From Lineus longissimus (Eukaryota > Nemertea > Pilidiophora > Heteronemertea > Lineidae), in assembly GCF_910592395.1 (NCBI RefSeq), contig NC_088313.1, positions 9,116,501 through 9,180,500 of the forward strand: a stretch of 64,000 bases of DNA, given 5' to 3'. Below the pieces are notes generated by a model. That model had not been told where the DNA came from, did no database searches, and saw nothing but the letters and a program-made list of their open reading frames with translations. Both the position numbers and the translations under genes were made by a program. Of the stretch, positions 57,041-64,000 are shown in pieces. Position 1 is the stretch's first letter; each line of letters begins with the position of its first letter.

Positions 57041-57748
57041 AATGAAACGGCCAGGGGCCATTGTGCTCACCGCATTCATATTTGGTGGTTAAGAATTCAT
57101 CCTGATTCCTGGTTAAAAGCCATGCTTCACGTATAGGTCAAACCATAGTCGGTATGACATGTGATGTATCGTTACTTGGAGTACCTATCATACAAATAAA
57201 ATTGAAAACAAGTCACTATTAAGCGAGATATTGCACATTTTACCTTTTTTAGTTTTGGCCCCCTGGTGGCCAAGTCGAGAATCAGATCAGACCGAAATTT
57301 GGTGTCAGAGGTTATATGTTATAGGGAGTCATGTGTACCAAATTTCAAGTTCATAGCTTTATCGGTTAAGAAACGTGCCATAGTTACACTCAAATGGACA
57401 ATTTACGCCATTTAACCTCTGTGACCATGAAAATTAGGTCAAATCAAAAACCCGTATGATATGTGATGTATTCTTGCTAAGAGTACCTACCATAAAAATT
57501 TAATCAAAAACTGGTCACTCATAAGAGAGATATCATACTTTTTAGGTTTCCACTTCTGGCCCCCTGGTGGCCACGTTTACAATCAGATCGGACTGAAATT
57601 CATTGTCAGTGGTCGCCTGACCTGAGGGGTCCTGTGTACAAAGTTTCCTAGCTGTTAAGAAATGTGCCACTGTTTTTGAAACAGGATACGACAACGATGA
57701 CGACGGACACTGCGGTGTTGTATAGACTCCCCTACGGTGAGCCAATCA
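57041..57748 (+). mobile_element. Dispersed repeat family A, copy 3
   Basis: The start AATGAAACGGCCAGGGGCC continues into ATTGTGCTCACCG (box 57065-57072). The end is CTACGGTGAGCC (CGGTGAGC at 57735-57742). Two internal units have the CCCCCTGGTGG box at 57257 and 57558 (301 bp apart) and a TTAACC..GGTCAAA hairpin at 57411. Confidence 0.8.
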
Positions 57749-58183
57749 ACCGCTCGGATTCCAAGATTTAAGGAAGGATTTTGTCACAATGCTGAAAATT
57801 GCAAAAATGCAACCTGTGCTGGCAGAATGGGTCACAATGAGCACTTCAAATAATTTGTGACGGTAAATCTATCAGAAAGTATAATTTTTCTCCTTGGAAA
57901 ATATGGCCTGCTTTGTGAAATTCAGAATTCAGATGGAAATCAGTGGTGGCTCTGAAAATAAGGGAAAGGGGCAGAGCGCCCAACATCTTGGAAACAAGGG
58001 AGGATTTGGCATCTAGGGTGTCAAAAAAGGGGGCGCAACTCATGATTCACAGTATATTTTGTAGGAACAACATGTAATATTGTAGCATTTATTTTGTGAA
58101 ATGGTGCATGAATAAATGTCGGAAATTTGAGAAGTAATAAACTACTTACCACTTTCGTAGTACACATATTAAAATCGATGCCT

Positions 58184-58393
58184 CTATTTATGACACTTAG
58201 AGTCTACAATGTTACTGTAAGTTATTTGAAATAGCTCTGGTACCGGCCAGTCCATCCAACGTAAGTAGTCCTTTATTTCTGGAATGCTGATCAGCGGAAG
58301 ATATTTCCCGATATACTTCCTTTTCCACCAACCTTTATAATCCTTGCTCCCTAGCTTTGTGTAGGAATAACGAAATGCTCCACTTGAATGTAC
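58184..58393 (-). CDS. Orphan terminal exon, 69 residues
   Basis: On the minus strand a TTTCCTTTTCCAG acceptor precedes a frame that opens VHSSGAFRYSYTKLGSKDYK and continues GWWKRKYIGKYLPLISIPEI, WMDWPVPELF, ending at a stop at 58184. The Trp/Tyr-rich, charged composition and the good acceptor suggest a real last exon, entered in phase 0. No upstream exon was found within the window. I do not recognise the family. Confidence 0.4.
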   Translation of the reverse strand, partial: VHSSGAFRYSYTKLGSKDYKGWWKRKYIGKYLPLISIPEIKDYLRWMDWPVPELFQITYSNIVDSKCHK

Positions 58394-58619
58394 CTGGAAA
58401 AGGAAATGAATAGGATTAGCTCGGTTCCCTTGGCACCCTTGGTTTTGAGCGTCATACGAATGGTCAAGCAATATAGGGTTCACCGCCTTCCAAGGCAAGG
58501 GTTTGTTTACAAACAAACAGAGGTACCTACTGTACCAGCATACAATACTGTACAAAATGGTCACTGAAGTACACAAAACTCACTTATTTGGAGGAATCAA
58601 ATGACCTTACTTCTATTTA

Positions 58620-58827
58620 ATCAGTGTTTTGTAAAACTTTTAGATAGCAAAATATTGTCTAGCTTTACCACAGCTTTGGTAGTAATCCCACTACTTCGTC
58701 AGTGACGATCTGTGCATGCGCGGATGTGCAGAACATATCAGGTTGTCCCATAGTAGTGGGATTACTACGAAAGCTTTGGCAAAGCTAGACAATATTATGC
58801 TATCTAAAGTTTTACAAAACACTTTGA
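58620..58827. mobile_element. Foldback MITE, arms about 75 bp
   Basis: AGTGTTTTGTAAAACTTTTA at the left pairs with TAAAGTTTTACAAAACACTT at the right. ATTGTCTAGCTTT and AGTAATCCCACTACT and their complements continue the arms. The central loop is about 55 bp. Confidence 0.85.
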
Positions 58828-58829
58828 TG

Positions 58830-59090
58830 ATAATTTGTCAGCGTCGACAAGTTTTCATAATCTAACTATACTTGAGTAATGAAAACATATTTAATACATG
58901 ATCACATCAACGGTTCTAAATTATCGATTTAAGACTGAATAAGCAGGGAAAAAATGCAAAAAGTTGAGAATATCTGGTCAATATTCTCACATTTTGGTGA
59001 TCTTTTTCTCCTTATTCAGAGTCTAAAACAGATAAATTTGAACTGTTCCTAGGCATATGGTTTTTAAAAAAAAAAGGTTTTCATCAATCA
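58830..59090. other. No gene recognised
   Basis: AT-rich spacer. No feature seen. Confidence 0.4.
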
Positions 59091-59150
59091 AAATGAAATG
59101 GCCAGTGCCATTGTGCTCACCTGTCGACATGAAAGGGAGAGTATGAGGAA
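59091..59150 (+). mobile_element. Dispersed repeat family A, copy 4 (5' end only)
   Basis: AAATGAAATGGCCAGTGCC, then ATTGTGCTCACCTGTCGAC, matches the family 5' end. The following body could not be aligned and no 3' end was found. Confidence 0.6.
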
Positions 59151-60584
59151 GAACTTGTCATTGTTAGGGGTTAATCATGCAATAGTTGTGGGATGGTGTG
59201 GTTTGTCTTGAAAAAGTGGAGTTAGTCGTATTGTTTTCCGCGTGCACATGTTACTGACGTTGGAATAAGTGAATAGTTATTTGTGGGAGAAGCTGAGAGA
59301 TGTTTTACTGGCCAATTAAGACAGGTTTACAGGTGCCTTAGCTATTCAGTGACTATTGAAAATAAACAGCGCATTTACATTTTGTAAAACCTGCTGTCAT
59401 TGGCCAAAATTTCAAATGAATAGGATGTACCTGTGGAATTGCGTGTGATTACGCTATCTTGAAAGGAGTATTTATCCTCGGCTTGCGATTAGAGAGAAAT
59501 GTTGAAAAATATGATACAAGAACAATTGAAGCAAGGAATGCACAGTATAGAATATGATGTACTGAGTAACTAGGTAGCAGTTTGTATTCAATTTTGAGAC
59601 AATAACTACAAGACAGCCCTATAGTCGGATTCATAAGTAAATGTCACTGCCCTTTTGGGCCGCTGCGCAAAAACTACTGGGCCGATTTCTTCAAAGTTTG
59701 GTTTTTCTTGAATCTAATTTCGGGACCCAAGAGGATTTTCATATTTCAGTAACCATGCTTACGAAATAATTTTTTTTGTATGTATTGGTGTACATTGACG
59801 TAGTGTATTGATTTTGACATTTTCTGCTCTGTACTGCTTATTTCTGGATGCATTTTGCTGAAATGTTCAGGTTAATTTTTTTTCGTGTGTATCTTTAAAG
59901 CTGCCAAGTTTCATTTAGAACTATCCATAACAAGAGGCCCAAGGGCCTGGCGCTCAGCTGGATGACCTAATAACATAGGACTGAGGGTATAAAGTTGTAA
60001 ATATCGGCTTTATACTACTGTTTGAAGGTCAAGAGAACACGTTATACCACTAAAATTTCCAATGCAGAGCTGCCAGCTGGATGAAATATGATTGAACTAA
60101 TCAGCCATGGTATGTAAATATTACAGGAGGCAACGGAAGATATCCCTAGTTCAGTATAGCTTTACAGAAAAAAATGGGAGTAACATTATTGTGTTGCTTA
60201 AAACGTCTACTTTTTACTCATGTAAGAATCGTAGTACTAATAATAACTTCAACTTATTTTCCAGTTATGATAACACAACACGCATCTTCATGATCATGAT
60301 CTTTCTCAAACTAACTGAATGACCTATTAGTAATCGCCTTGGACGCACAACCTAACCACATATCGATCCGCCCCGACGATCGACACATCCATTCGATTCG
60401 ATAACCGGGTAACCCTCGATAAAGTTTGATAAATAAACTAGAACTGAGATTTCACAGGAGCACCTGTGAATTCATGACTCCAGGGTTGTTTTGAGGGCGA
60501 TATTGTAAGAGTTGGTCTTGAGTATGGGGACGTGAAGGTCCGTGTGAGGCACCTGGGGAGAGAAGACTAGTTGAACGATGGGAT

Positions 60585-60618
60585 CATGGAGGTATAAATA
60601 ATTATTTATACCTCCATG
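60585..60618. repeat. Perfect 34-bp palindrome
   Basis: CATGGAGGTATAAATAA followed directly by its reverse complement TTATTTATACCTCCATG; no loop. GATGGGATC occurs close by on each side. Confidence 0.95.
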
Positions 60619-60674
60619 ATGGGATCTGACACGGACACTACTACTGATCTCATTATATGAATACCATTTAATTA

Positions 60675-62330
60675 CAAATGAAACGGCCAGGGGCCATTGT
60701 GCTCACCGTAAGTATTTTTAGTAGACAGTTACAGAAAGTGCTACAGTATGTAGGCCTCTCATAATTTATACATGCATCTGTGACCAGTTAAGAGCCGGCC
60801 CTGGCCTAGTGGTGAATCCGAGACTTGTGGTTCCAAGCTTGTAGAGTCTAGGTGAAAATGATAGTGAAGAAATGTGCCACTCCATGACAATGGTGAATAT
60901 ATTTTTAACTTTGACCTCAGTGACCCTGACATGTAGGTCAAATAACAAACCAGGGTGATATGTGATGTAGACACATCCACCCGACCATAACAATTCCATC
61001 ACTCGTTACACTACAGCAATCGGCAAAAACGATTTCCAAGATGGCCGCCTAATTAAATCTATGGCACCAAATAAATCAAAAAATGAAGAAAATGTAAAAT
61101 AGAACTCAGAAAAGAAAAAAGGAAAAGATGAAAAATAAAAATATTTTTGGCTGTCCTTGACCGGGGTTTGAACTCACGACCTTTGGATTGCCACAATACG
61201 AGGAAAAACCCACAAAACATGCAATTTCGGCCATACTTGAATTCCGATCTGGCTGAAACTTGGCATACAAATAGTGGCTTCTTAGATGCATCATTACACA
61301 AAATTAAAACTCTTTACATTGAACAACGACAAAACGTACCAAGAACGGTAAAGTTTTCAACTTTGACCTCTGTGAACTTGAACGGTGGGTCAAATCAAAA
61401 ACCCGTAAGATATGTGATGTATCCTTGCTAGGAGTACCTACCATGAAACTTTTATCAAAAACAAATCAGTAATAAGCGAGAAATCACACTTTTTGAGTTT
61501 TGAGTTTGGGCCCCCTGGTGGCAAAGTCAATAATCAGACCGAACCAAAATTCAGTGTAAAAGGTCAACTGACCTAGGGGGTCATTTGTTCAAAGTTTCAA
61601 GTTCATAACTGTTGCGGTTGAGAAACGTGCCATAGTTACACTCAAACGGCAAATTTACGCCATTTGACCTCTGCGACCTTAAAAAGTAGGTCAAATCCGA
61701 AAAATCGTGCAACATCTGAGGTAACCTTGCTAGGGGTCCCTGCCATAAAAATTTCATCAAAAACAATTTGCTAATAAGCAGGCTATTGCACTTCTTACTT
61801 TTTCTGTTTTGGCCCCCTGGTGGCAAAGTCAAGGATCAGATCAGGCTGAAATTCAGCACCAGAGGTTATCTGATATAGGGGGTTATATGTACCAAGTTTC
61901 AAGCTCATAGCTTTGGTGGTTGAGAAACGTGCCATAGTTACACTCAAACGGCCAATTCACGCCATTTGACCTCTGCGACCTTGAAAAGTAGATCAAATTA
62001 AAAACCTGTAAGATATATGATGTATCCTTGCTATGAGTACCTACCACAAAAGTTTTATCGAAAACAAGTCACTAATAAGCGAGATATCACACTTTTTAGA
62101 TATCCACATTTGGCCCCCTGGTGGCCAAGTAGAGAATCAGATCGGACAGAAATTTAGTGTCACGGGTCATCTGACCTAGTGGGTCATGTGTACAAAGTTC
62201 TAAGTTCATAGGCCTAGCGGTTAAAAAACGTGCCACTGTTTTTGAACTAGGATACGACGGACAACGACGACGACGGACGACGGACACTGCAGTATTGCAT
62301 AGACTCCCCTACGGTGACTGAGCCAAAAAG
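60675..62330 (+). mobile_element. Dispersed repeat family A, copy 5 (longest)
   Basis: The start AAATGAAACGGCCAGGGGCC continues into ATTGTGCTCACCGTA (box 60701-60710). The end is CCTACGGTGACTGAGCC, after a GAC-rich tract. CCCCCTGGTGG boxes lie at 61509, 61811 and 62112 (302 and 301 bp apart). TTTGACC..GGTCAAA hairpins lie near 60911, 61361, 61664 and 61965. A segment near 61000-61330 containing a B-box-like GGGTTTGAACTC is foreign to other copies. Confidence 0.8.
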
Positions 62331-63500
62331 TGAAAACAGATCATATCATATTCCTTGGGATAAATTAAAATAGGAGTGCGGGAACAAGGTTTTTTAGCAG
62401 GAGGAAAGCGAGAACATTTTGCGCCGTCGTATTCCGATTTGGCTGGTTAGTGGTGAAATCTGCTTTTAATTTTGCAAATTAACATATTCGTTTCTCTAGT
62501 TCTAACGTTGTCTGAATTAAAGATGCTTTCCCAATGCTTGACTGGTCTGGCAAGAGGCATTGCCAGGAAAACGTGACGTCATTTTGGCCATTCTTCTTAC
62601 CGCACGCCCTCTCTCTCCGTAAAAGTTCCTGACATGGTGTGAAGTGGGAGGGCGCACAATTGGAACCACACTGCCGCGATGTTAATAGTTTCTATTTATA
62701 GAATTCAGCGGCAGAGATTTTAGGCACGGAAAAAGTGGATTAACTCGACTAATCTCAATGGATTTTACCCAGGAATGTTTTCAAGGCGAGAGAAACATCT
62801 GATTTAAGTACTGCGCTTATTAGATTTCATGTTCAGGCCGAAGATTGGCCTAAAACGTGGACGAAAAGAGTGCATTATCGAGTGTTGGAGAGGTCACGTG
62901 ATTGGACAAGAAACTTTTAGCTGTCAACATCAATGGCTATAATAAATATACTCCTACAGAATAGTAGAACTAATAGAACTAATTTCCGAAGTTTCCAATA
63001 GTTTGAACACAAATCAAAACATCGCCCATCAGCTGGACTCAGATCTGCATAAATTACGATAAATAATGAAGTCGTCGCTTCAATTTCGCAAAGAAAGTTG
63101 ACTCCATTCGAAGGTTGTTTTGACCAAATTCTGTTGAACTCATCGTTGTGAGGGCATTTGAACACATTCTCGTTGATCTTTTCTATAAACGTGTAAAGTT
63201 TCGTACCAAAATACGTTTCCGTAAAGGCTTAAAAAGAAAATTTGTCACTTACAAAATCATCGCGCCGGTAGAAATAAAAAGGTCACCGCCATTTTCTTGA
63301 TGATAGTACTCCAGGTAACCGGCGGGAAATTTAAAGCGGGGTCATCCGGGGTCAAACAACAGTTTTGCTCACTACCGCCAACTGGTGATATATATCCACA
63401 CTAATCTATTTTATATCAAAACTTCTGTATCATGAAGACCTTTTCAACTTTATTTCGAGCTTTTATCTGCTGGAATAGAGCGTCAAAAAATTGTTTTTTC
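62331..63500. other. No gene recognised
   Basis: Non-coding on inspection of both strands. The degenerate box TTTGCCCCCTGGGGAGCTG at 63510 resembles the family A box and may mark the body of repeat family B. Confidence 0.4.
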
Positions 63501-64000
63501 ATTTACGCATTTTGCCCCCTGGGGAGCTGAATTTGAGACGAATCGCCCAAATTTTTTTCCGAAAGCAACATTTTCTGCGGTGTTTATAAGCAAGACTAGA
63601 TTTGAAGTGCCTCGGTTGTATGATTACAAAATGCCCAACTTTGCCTACAGATGGATGGATGGATGGAAGGATGGCAGGATGGGTGGAAGGACGGACACCA
63701 ATCGAATAGCTATTTGACTAGCTCCGCTGACTTTGTCAGCTGAGCTAAAAAAAATCGGGCCCTCCAGATTCCCCCAAAATGGCCAAAGGGCTCCAAAGTT
63801 GACAATTTTTTTCTTTATAATTTGCAAATCTCTAACCTGGAAATTGTGTTGGGTCCCGAAATTAGATTCAAGAAAAACCAAACTTTGAAGAAATCGGCCC
63901 AATAGTTTTTGCACAGCGACCCAAAGGGCAGTCAGTGACATTTACTTATGAATCCGACTATAGGCCTATTATAAACTATAAAAGCACTGATGACAGCTGT

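Larger units (their letters stand above)
59931..63755 (+). mobile_element. Dispersed repeat family B, ends only, interrupted by family A copy 5
   Basis: The 5' end CAAGAGGCCCAAGGGCCTGG has a GGCCC..GGGCC hairpin followed by GCTCAGCTG (59952-59960). The 3' end, after a GGAT microsatellite (63652-63695), is GTCAGCTGAGCTAAAAA with CAGCTGAGC (63737-63745) as exact complement. The architecture mirrors family A. That both ends belong to one insertion is inferred. Confidence 0.45.
59620..63962. mobile_element. Long inverted repeat, about 110-bp arms 4.1 kb apart
   Basis: Left arm 59620-59728 (TATAGTCGGATTCATAAGTA ... TTTCGGGACCC) and right arm 63851-63962 are inverted copies with a few mismatches and a small insertion. 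Between them lie a second repeat family start (59936), family A copy 5 and non-coding DNA. This is either one large element with nested insertions or two oppositely oriented copies of a short repeat. Confidence 0.6.

Noticed and set aside
61138-61200. B-box-like GGGTTTGAACTC, possible tRNA or SINE head
   Set aside because: No A box, no cloverleaf and poor stem pairing; left as foreign sequence inside family A copy 5.

Overview
This is eukaryotic, metazoan-type DNA. The coding stretches are AT-rich exons bounded by GT..AG introns with matching phases, there are metazoan polyadenylation hexamers, and almost every recognisable protein belongs to a transposon superfamily typical of animal genomes. 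No single-copy host gene fixes the species. The mixture (Academ-type XPG transposase, SWIM-type MULE, animal CACTA/Tnp2, piggyBac, pogo, hAT, copia and gypsy remnants, many foldback MITEs) fits a marine invertebrate such as an echinoderm, hemichordate, lancelet or mollusc; that is inference.

Layout. 0-6 kb: MITEs with TTAA or TTA target duplications, a decayed Ty1/copia pol gene and a scrap of a Tigger/pogo transposase. 6.2-8.9 kb: a complete, apparently intact piggyBac element with TIRs and TTAA flanks. 10.1-14.4 kb: a three-exon gene for an uninterrupted 1247-residue protein of unrecognised family with transposase-like RNase H-fold signs. 14.6-15.2 kb: a 164-bp satellite. 15.5-17.7 kb: a decayed MULE. 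18.9-20.0 kb: first copy of a dispersed repeat family that returns at 55.9, 57.0, 59.1 and 60.7 kb. 22.2-25.4 kb: a second, intron-containing SWIM-finger MULE, broken by frameshifts. 25.7-30.8 kb: an Academ-like transposase/XPG nuclease, open except for one TGA, with inverted subterminal repeats. 30.8-31.8 kb: minisatellites.

32.1-36.6 kb: a five-exon minus-strand gene (293 residues, every splice phase consistent), head to head with a plus-strand protein-kinase-like gene (36.6-39.0 kb) broken by one frameshift. 39.3-44.1 kb: a decayed CACTA/Tnp2 transposase, followed by hAT C-terminal exons. 46.5-47.7 kb: an open cysteine-protease-like gene. 48.1-51.6 kb: the N-terminal part of a third MULE-like gene, with a pogo-type MITE in its intron. 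51.6-55.9 kb: repeat blocks, a MULE scrap and a gypsy integrase fragment. 56-64 kb: nested dispersed repeats, a long inverted repeat with arms 4 kb apart, and an orphan minus-strand exon near 58.2 kb.

The window reads as a transposon-rich intergenic or heterochromatic region in which only four protein genes look uninterrupted: the piggyBac transposase, the 1247-residue protein, the 293-residue minus-strand protein and the protease-like protein. The most unusual non-coding signal is a dispersed repeat family, and separately a local satellite, that carry a CTCF-like core at regular spacing (about 301 bp and 164 bp).
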